Assembly (NCBI GenBank): GCA_017745015.1
Contig: JAGIAF010000047.1
Location: 1 to 15,531, forward strand
DNA: 15,531 nucleotides
DNA from: Bdellovibrio sp.
Lineage (GTDB): Bacteria > Bdellovibrionota > Bdellovibrionia > Bdellovibrionales > Bdellovibrionaceae
Reading direction: 5' to 3'
Positions 1 to 6,817 of the stretch are shown one piece after another (the stretch's first letter is position 1; each line of letters starts with the position of its first letter). Under the pieces are notes generated by a model. The model was not told the DNA's origin. It saw only the letters and a list, made by a program, of their open reading frames with translations, and did no database searches. The position numbers were made by a program, and so were the translations under genes.

Positions 1-1
1 G

Positions 2-1102
2 CAAACAACCTACGTGGTAAATGCTCGCGCTCCCCACCTTTACATGGTCAGTCGCGATCTTTACGGATCTGAGCGCCAATGGAAAGCCATCGCTAACTGG
101 AACTCATTGAAAGCGCCTTATGACCTTCGTCCAGGCCAGGAATTGGTAATCAAAAAAGCACCTACACTCTCCACCGCTGAAGCCGATGCATTGTTGATCA
201 GTACTTGGGAGAAAATGGATCGCAAAGATATCGCTCAAGGCATTGCCCAAATCCAGGAAGCCCCGGCGGAAGCGAAGGTTGAAGCTCCACTACCAGAACC
301 TGAGCCAGCTGTAGCTGCACCTGCCGCCGTTGCTGTCCTAGCAACTCCTCCGCCAGAGCCAGTTGAGGAAGCTGCTGCGGAACCGACTCCAGCTCCAGAG
401 GAAAAACCAAAAGCAGAAGTAAAAGCGATTGAAGCAAAACCCGTTGAAGAAAAGGCCACTCATCATAGACATTGGAGCTTTAAAACTTCCTTGGTTCTTT
501 CTTACTTCAATCTTAAAGGCGATAACTCCGAGTTGAACGTTAACAACTCGTTGGTGTCAGATCTTGATTACGGAATTGAATTAGAAGCTGCTTATCACCT
601 TTCAGAGCGCTCTGAACTTCTTTTGGGTGCTTCGCTAGAAAAAATGGATATTCATCCACCATCAAATGGTGACGAAGTTGAAGGTGAATCTCAATACCTT
701 GGAAGATTCATGGTGGGTATTGAAGATCAGGTTTCTCCACGTGTCACTTTGGCTGCTTATGGAATCTACGAGCAAACTCCATTTGTTGAACCAACCACCG
801 ATGGCGTAAATGTCGAGGCCATCTATGTGCCACAACTTGAAGTCGGCGCAAGATGGAAGTTTGTAGAAAAAGGAAACTTCAAAGCTTGGTTCATCACTGA
901 CGGTATTTTGCTTTTGCCAACATCATCTCATGGCTTTGATTTGAAAACCGGCGGCGGCTGGCTTGCAGGATTTAAATTTGCAAACCAATTCTCGAAGCAG
1001 ACGCTCACTTACGGAGTGTCTTACCGCGATTTGCGCCAAGACACCGATGAGTCTAAGAATAGCTTGAATACAGTTTACGGCAATATCGGTTTGATCTGGT
1101 AA
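2..1102 (+). CDS. LysM domain protein with Pro/Ala/Glu linker and C-terminal outer-membrane beta-barrel (5' end cut by the window)
   Basis: The frame is already open at base 2, and the LysM domain begins there (TTYVVNARAPHLYMVSRDLYG), so the GTG at 14 is probably not the start and the true N-terminus lies to the left. The LysM domain, with its typical WKAIANWN and LRPGQELVI ends, covers about the first 50 visible residues and is known to bind peptidoglycan. A linker of roughly 75 residues rich in Pro, Ala, Glu and Lys follows. The last about 210 residues show some ten amphipathic strands with alternating aromatic and polar residues, ending in Gly-Leu-Ile-Trp, the aromatic C-terminus expected of an outer-membrane barrel. 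I infer a protein tethering the outer membrane to the wall, like OmpA but with the wall-binding part first. No enzymatic motif is seen. The 3' end converges on the next gene with a 3-base gap. Confidence 0.8.
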   Translation, partial: QTTYVVNARAPHLYMVSRDLYGSERQWKAIANWNSLKAPYDLRPGQELVIKKAPTLSTAEADALLISTWEKMDRKDIAQGIAQIQEAPAEAKVEAPLPEPEPAVAAPAAVAVLATPPPEPVEEAAAEPTPAPEEKPKAEVKAIEAKPVEEKATHHRHWSFKTSLVLSYFNLKGDNSELNVNNSLVSDLDYGIELEAAYHLSERSELLLGASLEKMDIHPPSNGDEVEGESQYLGRFMVGIEDQVSPRVTLAAYGIYEQTPFVEPTTDGVNVEAIYVPQLEVGARWKFVEKGNFKAWFITDGILLLPTSSHGFDLKTGGGWLAGFKFANQFSKQTLTYGVSYRDLRQDTDESKNSLNTVYGNIGLIW

Positions 1103-1120
1103 TTGCTAGGTCGTAGCAAT
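1102..1120. other. Small hairpin in the convergent junction
   Basis: ATTGCTA and TAGCAAT form a perfect 7-bp inverted repeat around a GGTCG loop, exactly where the two convergent genes end; it includes the stop codon of the minus-strand gene. Neither side has a T-tract, so it is at best a weak terminator or a 3'-end stabilising stem. Confidence 0.3.
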
Positions 1121-1954
1121 CAGGATCTCTTCACCAGTGGACGGTCTTAGGCCGTCCGCTCTGCCCGCAAAGTACTTCATCATACTCGCTGTCGACTGGT
1201 GTTCGACTTTCTTAAAGCCCATATCTTTTGCAAGTTTGAGCATCTCCTCTGGAGAAAAGAAACTCAAGAATGGCGTTCCCGATCTCTGCGCTCCCTTAAT
1301 CGAAAATTCATAGCCCATTTTGTCTTGAGGATCGACAAGATCAATCGGCAACATAAATGTCATGAGGAACTTAGAACCCGGTGCAAGCTTTGACATCTGA
1401 CGAAGGGTCTCTTTAACAGCATCCAAAGTCAGATACATACTCACACCGATCGAAGTGATAATCGCAGGTCTCTTGGGATCAAATCCTGAAGCCAACAATT
1501 GATCCCACCAACCGTTTTCAAAGTCTACGGGCACAGAGCGCAACCACTCAGGTAATGAATAGCCAATCTCTTGAAGACGTTCACGCTTCCAAGCTTGTGT
1601 ATCTGGTTTATCCACTTCAAAAACTGTCAACTTCGATGCCACGTCTGGCATTCGTTGCGCAAAGGTATCAAGTCCCGCACCAAGGATCACATACTGGCTC
1701 ATCCCCTGTTGAACTTGCTCAGCAACAAAGTCATCGATGAATCTTGCACGTGCGACAATCGATGCGCGAAAAGGTGCGGTATTCTGTAAATGCATATCCG
1801 GTCTTTCACGCCAGCCCTCTTCGGGAGCCACAAGCTTCAAACCAATTTCATCTGTCAGGACATGAGGTGACGGATCCATTTGAACGTGGATCGCTCTCCA
1901 CAAGGCAACGCGAACTGCTGTGCTATCAGGAACATACTTATCTACTTCTGACAT
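1106..1954 (-). CDS. Class I SAM-dependent methyltransferase, Ppm1/Ppm2/Tcmp (leucine carboxyl methyltransferase-like) family
   Basis: The family transfers a methyl group from S-adenosylmethionine; members include protein carboxyl methyltransferases and methyltransferases of polyketide or mycolic pathways, so the acceptor cannot be named. From the chosen ATG, residues 89-101 are VILGAGLDTFAQR, the SAM-binding glycine motif in the form typical of this family. FEVDKPDTQAWKRERL follows with the acidic residue after strand 2, then VPVDFEN, then TSIGVSMYLT, the family's version of the region around motif IV. About 282 residues is the normal family length. A TTG 12 bases upstream is in frame but has no room for a ribosome site; the ATG at 1954 has GGA seven bases before it. 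It is divergent from the DUF1801/YdeI-like gene, with about 100 bases between them, and convergent with the LysM gene. Confidence 0.85.
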   Translation of the reverse strand: MSEVDKYVPDSTAVRVALWRAIHVQMDPSPHVLTDEIGLKLVAPEEGWRERPDMHLQNTAPFRASIVARARFIDDFVAEQVQQGMSQYVILGAGLDTFAQRMPDVASKLTVFEVDKPDTQAWKRERLQEIGYSLPEWLRSVPVDFENGWWDQLLASGFDPKRPAIITSIGVSMYLTLDAVKETLRQMSKLAPGSKFLMTFMLPIDLVDPQDKMGYEFSIKGAQRSGTPFLSFFSPEEMLKLAKDMGFKKVEHQSTASMMKYFAGRADGLRPSTGEEILIATT

Positions 1955-2052
1955 AACTAAATCCAACTTCCGCCGAAGCCGTTAAATGTGGAGTTTTATT
2001 TTGCACCTATTCCTATTTATAGATCATACTTTCTTAGAAGGAAAATACTTAT

Positions 2053-2637
2053 ATGAGTCCAAAAAATTCCAAAGTAGATGCTTTTATCAAGAATGAAAAA
2101 ACTTGGAGCAACGAGGTCAAACTTCTGCGCGAAATCGCATTATCCTGCGGACTCCAAGAGGACTTCAAATGGAGATTTCCTTGCTACACGAACAATGACC
2201 AGAACATTGCCATCATTCAGACCTTCAAGAATTTCTGCGCCTTTATGTTCTTTAATGGAGCGAGCTTAAAAGATTCCAAGGGCGTACTTAAAGCTCCGGG
2301 TGAGAACTCTCAAACCAGCAGAAGACTGGAATTTACGTCACCTGCTGAAGTTACTAAGGCAAAGTCTGTACTCAAGGCTTTCATCAAAGAAGCAATGAAA
2401 TTGGATACTCCGGAAAAAGTCGTGAAGAAGACGACAAAGCCCCTAGCAATTCCCGAGGAGCTACAAAAATCTTTAGATAAAAATAAAAAGCTAAAGGCCG
2501 CATTTGAAAAGCTGACTCCTGGTCGCCAACGACTTTATGTCATTCACATTTCCTCTGCTAAACAACCAGCAACCCGAGTTGCGCGTGTCGAAAAATGTAC
2601 TCCGAAAATTCTTAAAGGTTTGGGACTGAACGACTAG
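2053..2637 (+). CDS. DUF1801 / YdeI-OmpD-associated-like protein
   Basis: The first 115 residues match the DUF1801 pattern: an N-terminal helical stretch (VDAFIKNEKTWSNEVKLLRE), then KWRFPCYTNNDQNIAII and a KNFCAFMFFNGASLKD strand pair. The last 60 residues (IPEELQKSLDKNKKLKAAFE, then LTPGRQRLYVIHISSAKQ, then TRVARVEKC) match the YdeI/OmpD-associated C-terminal domain, which carries the conserved Tyr-Ile-Ser-like segment. Proteins with both parts are small and cytosolic and their biochemical role is not known; no signal peptide or catalytic motif is visible. The start has AAGGA ten bases upstream. TTGCAC at 2001 and CATACT at 2025 are a possible promoter, with an 18-base spacer. There is no convincing terminator downstream before the next promoter. 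Confidence 0.8.
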   Translation: MSPKNSKVDAFIKNEKTWSNEVKLLREIALSCGLQEDFKWRFPCYTNNDQNIAIIQTFKNFCAFMFFNGASLKDSKGVLKAPGENSQTSRRLEFTSPAEVTKAKSVLKAFIKEAMKLDTPEKVVKKTTKPLAIPEELQKSLDKNKKLKAAFEKLTPGRQRLYVIHISSAKQPATRVARVEKCTPKILKGLGLND

Positions 2638-2660
2638 CAATAAAACTCAAGCACTGGAAT

Positions 2661-2689
2661 TTGTTAGTCATCACACAAATCTGTATCTT
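2661..2689 (+). promoter_or_regulatory. Possible sigma70-type promoter for the secreted helical protein
   Basis: TTGTTA (2661-2666) and TATCTT (2684-2689) lie 17 bases apart, each matching four of six consensus bases. A start near 2696 would give a leader of about 65 bases that contains the whole hairpin at 2719-2758. Match quality is modest. Confidence 0.3.
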
Positions 2690-2718
2690 AGGTGTGCGTA
2701 TTAAATTTTCTGGAAGTT

Positions 2719-2758
2719 CCTCCTTAAGAAGATCAGCGTTAAAGATCTAATAAGGAGG
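2719..2758 (+). promoter_or_regulatory. Leader hairpin that masks the Shine-Dalgarno sequence
   Basis: CCTCCTTA (2719-2726) pairs perfectly with TAAGGAGG (2751-2758), which is the whole ribosome site of the gene starting at 2763. Inside, AGATC (2730-2734) pairs with GATCT (2744-2748) around a nine-base loop, with only a 3/2-base internal bulge between the stems. The left arm is itself an anti-Shine-Dalgarno sequence, so ribosome access would require opening the stem. It could act as an RNA thermometer, a ligand-responsive switch or a protein-controlled site; sequence alone does not say which. Confidence 0.6.
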
Positions 2759-2762
2759 TTCT

Positions 2763-3410
2763 ATGATTCGTCGTGTTGGCTATCTTGTCGCAATAATGAT
2801 CGCAATGCTTCTTGCTCCAAATTCTTACGCCCATGCTGAAGCTACGGGGCAATCCAACGAACAAATTGAAAAAGTCCGAATCACCAACCCAGAGAAGTTT
2901 CGCGCAGACATGCGCAAACTATGGGAAGATCACGTGGTGTGGACGCGACTCTTTATTGTAAGCGCTGTTTCAGATCTCCCAGATAAGGCGGCAACAACCA
3001 AACGCCTTTTGAAGAATCAAGTCGATATCGGCAATGCTGTAAAGCCTTACTATGGAACCACCGCAGCCAACAAACTTACGCAACTATTAACTGATCACAT
3101 TCTCATCGCAGCGGAATTGGTTATGGCCGCTAAAGAGGGCCGTTCTGCCGATGTTGCTGAGATCAGCGTGCGTTGGACCAGAAACGCAAATCAGATTGCA
3201 GCCTTCCTACATCGCGCCAATCCCGATAATTGGCCATTGGCAGACCTAAGAAGCATGCTACGAGAACATTTGGCCCTGACTACTAACGAGGCTGTTACAT
3301 ATATTAAAGGCGACTGGCAAGGAAGTGTCAGAGCTTACGATCGTGTATTAAATGCGATGTTAGAGATGTCTGACACTTTGGCCAACGGAATGATTAAGCA
3401 ATTTCCTTAA
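2763..3410 (+). CDS. Secreted helical protein of unknown function
   Basis: Residues 1-25 form a signal peptide: MIRR, a hydrophobic stretch, then SYAHA before the mature Glu-Ala. The mature part is all-helical. Conserved-looking features are KLWEDHVVWTRLFIV, RLLKNQVDIGNAVKPYYG, LLTDHILIAAELV, WTRNANQIAAFL, MLREHLALTTNEA and a C-terminal MIKQFP. I recall very similar blocks, including the His-containing helices and the IKQFP end, in short proteins of spore-forming Firmicutes that carry misleading names such as acetylglutamate kinase; this is memory, not a search. The spaced His, Trp and Glu residues suggest a four-helix bundle, possibly metal-binding. The gene appears monocistronic, with its own leader hairpin and a strong terminator behind it. 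The ribosome site TAAGGAGG is near-perfect but occluded. No enzymatic function can be claimed. Confidence 0.75.
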   Translation: MIRRVGYLVAIMIAMLLAPNSYAHAEATGQSNEQIEKVRITNPEKFRADMRKLWEDHVVWTRLFIVSAVSDLPDKAATTKRLLKNQVDIGNAVKPYYGTTAANKLTQLLTDHILIAAELVMAAKEGRSADVAEISVRWTRNANQIAAFLHRANPDNWPLADLRSMLREHLALTTNEAVTYIKGDWQGSVRAYDRVLNAMLEMSDTLANGMIKQFP

Positions 3411-3416
3411 ACGACT

Positions 3417-3443
3417 AAAAGCTCCGGGACCATCGGAGCTTTT
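3417..3443. terminator. Intrinsic terminator, usable from both sides
   Basis: AAAAGCTCCG and CGGAGCTTTT form a perfect 10-bp stem around a 7-base loop, with T's on the plus side and A's (T's on the minus strand) on the other. It sits seven bases after the stop of the secreted-protein gene and ten bases after the DJ-1-like gene read from the right, so it can serve both. Confidence 0.85.
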
Positions 3444-3453
3444 GCATTGATGA

Positions 3454-4215
3454 CTAGTTCAAAGTCTTCGCTAGTTCGACAACTTTGCGAGCTACGCTGT
3501 GACCTGACTGGGGATTTTGACCAGTTACCAATCTCTCAGAGACAACGGATTGATCGGCCCAGTTCTTAGCGGTCTTCATCTTTGCACCTCTTTCTCTCAA
3601 AGTGGTTTCAAGAGGGAACGGAACAACTTTAGACAAACCTACTTCAACTTCTTCCGCGTCAGTAAAGGCGCTTACTTCTTTTCCTTTTACAAGATACTCA
3701 CCATTTGAAAGCTTCACATTCACTAAGGCTGCGGGGCCGTGACAAACTGCAGATACGATACCACCGTTTTCATAGACAGCGGCGGCTGCGCGATCCAAGG
3801 CGGGGCTTGTGTTAAAGTCCCACATGGCACCATGGCCACCGGCAAAATGGATCACTTGATAGTTCTTAGGATCTACTTTTTCCATCGAGATCGTTTTATC
3901 CATTTGAGCCATAAGGTGTTTGTCTTCCAGGAACTTCTTGTTCAACTCATCTTTTGGATCGCGACTGCTTTCGTCCATAGGTGCTACGCCACCTTTAGGA
4001 CTCGCGAAATCAACTTTGAAACCTGCCTCGATCAACGGATAGTAAATATGTGTTACTTCGGAAAGATACCAACCCGTCTGTTGTCCTGTTGAACCTTTTT
4101 GATTGTGGTTTGTTACAACAATAAGTGCCTGCTTAGTCATAGTCTTATCTCCTTTTGATGCAGCTCCAGCTGAGAACCCGCTCACGATTGCCGCCATAAA
4201 TAACAATGCTTTCAT
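3454..4215 (-). CDS. DJ-1/PfpI superfamily protein, Hsp31-like, with an N-terminal signal peptide
   Basis: The fold is that of class I glutamine amidotransferase-like proteins. AVCHGPAAL carries the nucleophilic elbow Cys158 with His159, Glu53 lies in TGWYLSEV, and FAGGHGAMWDF (residues 124-134) is the oxyanion region. This layout matches the Hsp31/GATase1-like group, whose members act as glutathione-independent glyoxalases or chaperone-like stress proteins. Residues 1-20 look like a signal peptide ending in AGAAS, unusual for this mostly cytosolic group. The ATG at 4215 has AGGAGG four bases upstream. A second ATG at codon 26 also has a good ribosome site and is where family members normally begin, so two forms are possible. 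The gene is divergent from a LysR regulator, a common arrangement for regulator and target. Confidence 0.85.
   Translation of the reverse strand: MKALLFMAAIVSGFSAGAASKGDKTMTKQALIVVTNHNQKGSTGQQTGWYLSEVTHIYYPLIEAGFKVDFASPKGGVAPMDESSRDPKDELNKKFLEDKHLMAQMDKTISMEKVDPKNYQVIHFAGGHGAMWDFNTSPALDRAAAAVYENGGIVSAVCHGPAALVNVKLSNGEYLVKGKEVSAFTDAEEVEVGLSKVVPFPLETTLRERGAKMKTAKNWADQSVVSERLVTGQNPQSGHSVARKVVELAKTLN
4138..4155 (-). promoter_or_regulatory. Internal ribosome site and start codon within the DJ-1-like gene
   Basis: On the minus strand AAAGGAG (4155-4149) stands eight bases before an in-frame ATG (4140-4138). Starting here would remove the signal peptide and give a cytosolic protein beginning MTKQALIVVTNH, the usual family N-terminus. 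Confidence 0.45.
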
Positions 4216-4311
4216 AAAGCCTCCTATGCCTTAATCTTGCTCCTTCAAGTTCAATCAATCCAATTCATAGCTTTCATATAGGCTATCTGATATATTCATA
4301 ATAGAGGTCCT
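4216..4311. promoter_or_regulatory. Divergent promoter region between the DJ-1-like gene and lysR, with inverted repeats
   Basis: ATAGC (4267-4271) and GCTAT (4282-4286) form an inverted repeat with a 10-base gap, and T-N11-A spacing typical of LysR boxes can be read across it. TGATATATTCA (4288-4298) is a second short dyad just before the lysR ribosome site (GAGG at 4304-4307). These are plausible LysR binding sites controlling both directions; the matches are short. Confidence 0.35.
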
Positions 4312-5220
4312 ATGAGGCCCCAGATAGACACGAACTTATACTTTATTGCGGAAAGCCTTTTCCGAACTTTGAATGTTTCTAAAACAGCCAAAGAAATGAA
4401 TCTCAGCCAATCCGCCGTCAGCCATGCACTGGCGAAATTGCGCCTGCACTATAAGGACGAACTCTTTGTCCGGGTTTCTAAAGGGATGGCGGCCACGACT
4501 CTTGCTAAAGAACTCCAACCCTCTATTGAGGCCTTTACCCAACAAGCTTGGAACTTGGGGCAGGTGAAGGAAAAGTTTAATGCTAAAACGGCTAAAGGCC
4601 GTATCACTCTTACAACAACAGATCTTGTTGAAGTGGCTATTATGCCGAGTTTGCTTAAGCGCCTGAAAAAGGAAGCTCCCGGGATTCAAATATCTCTTCG
4701 ACCCACTGGTGGAGAGCTGCCAAAAGCGGACCTCGAAAATGGAACTTACGACTTTGCGATCGCAGGATTCTATAAGAATCTGCCAGAAGGCTTTTATCAA
4801 ACCAAATTAGCAGAGGATACATTCTCAACGGCTTTTCGCAAGGGGCATCCGTTGGGCTCAGGTCCCATCAACATCAATCGATTCTATGAGTGCGAGCATG
4901 CGCTGATTACCTTGCAAGGCGACTTCAAAGATAATCTTCAACGCACGGTGAATGGTAAAAAGAAAGCGCGCAATATTGTCTTCGGATCCTATAGCTTCAC
5001 GGGACTGGCTTGGACTTTAGCACAAACAGATCTTGTTTTGACTGCTCCAACGATTCTCTTAAAAAAGTACCAAGAGTACTTTCCAATACAGATTCACAAA
5101 ACGCCACTTGAGGTTCCAAAGATTGAACTGCGTATGGTGTGGCACAATCTGACTCACAAAGATCCTCTGAAAGCTTGGTTCCGTGAGATTGTGAAAGAAG
5201 AGATTGAAAAGCTATTCTAA
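4312..5220 (+). CDS. LysR-type transcriptional regulator
   Basis: It has the normal family length, 302 residues. A winged helix-turn-helix occupies about residues 10-65 (LNVSKTAKEMNLSQSAVSHA, then LAKLRLHYKDELFVR), followed by the linker helix. From about residue 92 (KGRITLTTTDLVEVAIMPSL) comes the periplasmic-binding-like sensor domain that binds a small effector. The DNA-binding part resembles the LeuO/NodD-like branch, with SQSAVSHAL and FVRVSKGM. It is divergent from the DJ-1-like gene, 96 bases away, which makes that gene the most likely target besides itself. Its stop overlaps the stop of the convergent EamA gene by four bases. The effector is unknown. Confidence 0.92.
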   Translation: MRPQIDTNLYFIAESLFRTLNVSKTAKEMNLSQSAVSHALAKLRLHYKDELFVRVSKGMAATTLAKELQPSIEAFTQQAWNLGQVKEKFNAKTAKGRITLTTTDLVEVAIMPSLLKRLKKEAPGIQISLRPTGGELPKADLENGTYDFAIAGFYKNLPEGFYQTKLAEDTFSTAFRKGHPLGSGPININRFYECEHALITLQGDFKDNLQRTVNGKKKARNIVFGSYSFTGLAWTLAQTDLVLTAPTILLKKYQEYFPIQIHKTPLEVPKIELRMVWHNLTHKDPLKAWFREIVKEEIEKLF

Positions 5221-6050
5221 CCCTTCACCTTCAGAACAATTCCCAAGAAGATTAGCAAGCTCGAGATAATAAGACGTGAATGCAAGGTTTCGCCCAGAAA
5301 CAGCACACCTCCAAAAGTTGCCAGCGCTGGAACGCACAACTGCACAACAGCTGCTGTTGTGGTTTCTAGCTGCTTAAGAACCGAATACCACAAAACATAA
5401 CCAAACGCCGAAGTAACTGCACCCGATATGACGGCGAAAATCCAACCATGATAAGTCAAACTTACTGGCAAAAAGATCATCAGCGCCAAAACGATCGGCA
5501 AGGTCATCACGAAATTTAAAGCTGTCGCATAAGTCGAATTTGCATTCCTCTGTCCCGCGAGTGAATACAGTCCCCAGGAAATTCCCGCAATGGCCATCAA
5601 GACTGCTGCATCCACTGGGGGCGCATGGATTCCAGGCAACAATAGAATTACGAATCCAACCATCGCCAGTGCAACGCCGACTATCTGCCAGATACTTAGC
5701 TTTTGTTTCTTGAACAGAGCCGTCACTATCATGGTCAGTTGAACGCTACCAAACAGAATCAATGCCCCCGTGCCCGCACTGATTTGTACATAGGCCAATG
5801 AAAAGCAAAGTGCATAAGAGAAAAGAAACAGCGGAGCAACAAACCGATACCAACTCGCGGGACGAACATCTTTATGACGATACTTAAAAAGAAAAAACAA
5901 AAGAGCGATGGCACCGGAGAACAATCTCACTTGTGTAAAACTAATCGGACTATTTCGCGCATCCATCAAGACAAGCCGACATAGCAAGGAATTGGCGGCA
6001 AACGCCGCCATCGTTATACTTGTTAAAATGATTAACTTCAGATTAGACAA
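5217..6050 (-). CDS. EamA-family (DMT superfamily) inner-membrane transporter
   Basis: The 277-residue protein is almost entirely hydrophobic, with about ten membrane helices arranged as two EamA repeats, the second starting near residue 147 (DAAVLMAIAGISWGLYSLAG). Family members export metabolites or amino acids; the substrate cannot be predicted. The chosen start is a TTG (6050-6048), with AAGGTGAG about 8-12 bases upstream; the next ATG (codon 14) would cut into the first helix, so TTG is preferred. The gene is the last of four minus-strand genes, 97 bases after the DUF938 gene, and may be a separate unit. Its ribosome site lies in the right arm of a long inverted repeat. It overlaps the end of lysR by four bases. 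Confidence 0.88.
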   Translation of the reverse strand: MSNLKLIILTSITMAAFAANSLLCRLVLMDARNSPISFTQVRLFSGAIALLFFLFKYRHKDVRPASWYRFVAPLFLFSYALCFSLAYVQISAGTGALILFGSVQLTMIVTALFKKQKLSIWQIVGVALAMVGFVILLLPGIHAPPVDAAVLMAIAGISWGLYSLAGQRNANSTYATALNFVMTLPIVLALMIFLPVSLTYHGWIFAVISGAVTSAFGYVLWYSVLKQLETTTAAVVQLCVPALATFGGVLFLGETLHSRLIISSLLIFLGIVLKVKG

Positions 6051-6054
6051 TTGC

Positions 6055-6120
6055 CACTCACCTTGATTGGGATTGTCTATTCACTCCCTGAACAGAAGCA
6101 AATTTCAATCAATGTGAGTG
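6055..6120 (-). promoter_or_regulatory. Long inverted repeat in the EamA leader, covering its ribosome site
   Basis: On the minus strand CACTCACATTGATTG (6120-6106) pairs with CAATCAAGGTGAGTG (6069-6055): 14 of 15 positions match, with a 36-base loop. The right arm contains the AAGGTGAG ribosome site and ends four bases before the TTG start. In the mRNA this would hide the ribosome site; alternatively the two half-sites could bind a DNA-binding protein. Confidence 0.5.
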
Positions 6121-6147
6121 CAAAGATGCAGACTGCGAGGCCGCGAC

Positions 6148-6762
6148 TTAACGCTTTCTAACGAATTTCAATCTACGGAACACCAACATGCGATTATTCG
6201 AAGGCATCTCGAAGTCTTTCAATAACTCAAAGCCGTTCTTAAACATCGCCGCCAACACGTCTTCAAAGTTACGAAGACCCATCTGCGGATCTTTTTCTCG
6301 CAAAGACTTGTCAAACTCTTCATTACTTGGAGTCGTGAACTTACCGTTGTAGTTGAACGGTCCATAAATGAAGACCTTACCGCCTTCTTCCAAACGACCA
6401 CTGATGAGTTTAATAAAGGTCTTACACTCTTTCCAATGCATGATGTGGAACGTGTTGATGGTAAGAATCGCATCAAAAGTACGAATTGGGAAATCATCCT
6501 CCCCGACAGTCATTCTGAAAGGAGTCTTGATATTGGGGACACCAGCCTGCTTAATTGCTTCACGAAGCATCGGCAGATTCTCAGCAGTCTCAGTCGGAGT
6601 CCACTCTGTCTTAGGAAAAAAAGGAGCAAGATAGATCGCATGCTGTCCCGTTCCCGCACCCACCTCAAGTAAACGCTGTTCATCAAAACGCAGTACCTTC
6701 TTTAGTACTTCAAGAATCGGTTCTTTGTTACGGTCAGCGGCTGCAGAAAACGGAATTTCCAT
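6148..6762 (-). CDS. DUF938 family SAM-dependent methyltransferase
   Basis: The N-terminus IPFSAAADRNKEPILEVL is the DUF938 signature, followed by the SAM-binding loop LLEVGAGTGQHAIYL (31-45) and an acidic TPTETAENL segment. A catalytic-core-like ILTINTFHIMHWKECKTFIK, then GGKVFIYGPFNYNGKFTTPS, EFDKSLREKDPQMGLRNFED and MPSNNRMLVFRR all follow in the order of that family. At 204 residues it is full length. Substrates of DUF938 proteins are not known. The start has AAAGGA about five bases upstream. It lies 55 bases after the VOC gene and is probably co-transcribed with it. Confidence 0.88.
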   Translation of the reverse strand: MEIPFSAAADRNKEPILEVLKKVLRFDEQRLLEVGAGTGQHAIYLAPFFPKTEWTPTETAENLPMLREAIKQAGVPNIKTPFRMTVGEDDFPIRTFDAILTINTFHIMHWKECKTFIKLISGRLEEGGKVFIYGPFNYNGKFTTPSNEEFDKSLREKDPQMGLRNFEDVLAAMFKNGFELLKDFEMPSNNRMLVFRRLKFVRKR

Positions 6763-6817
6763 GGATGTCCTTTATCCGTATAAAGCTATATCCTTCTTCT
6801 TTAGAATGCCATTGAAT

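Noticed and set aside
1136..1160. 9-bp inverted repeat (GGACGG...CCGTCC) near the 3' end of the methyltransferase gene
   Set aside because: It lies within coding sequence for conserved C-terminal residues, has no T-tract on either strand and no link to a start codon.
5217..5220. Four-base tail-to-tail overlap of lysR and EamA stops (and a similar one at 11483-11486)
   Set aside because: Convergent stop overlaps through TTAA or CTAA are common in compact genomes and need no special explanation.
6763..6777. Mini-hairpin GGAT/ATCC with the DUF938 ribosome site in its loop
   Set aside because: Only four base pairs; the ribosome site remains exposed in the loop, so it is not comparable with the three masked starts.
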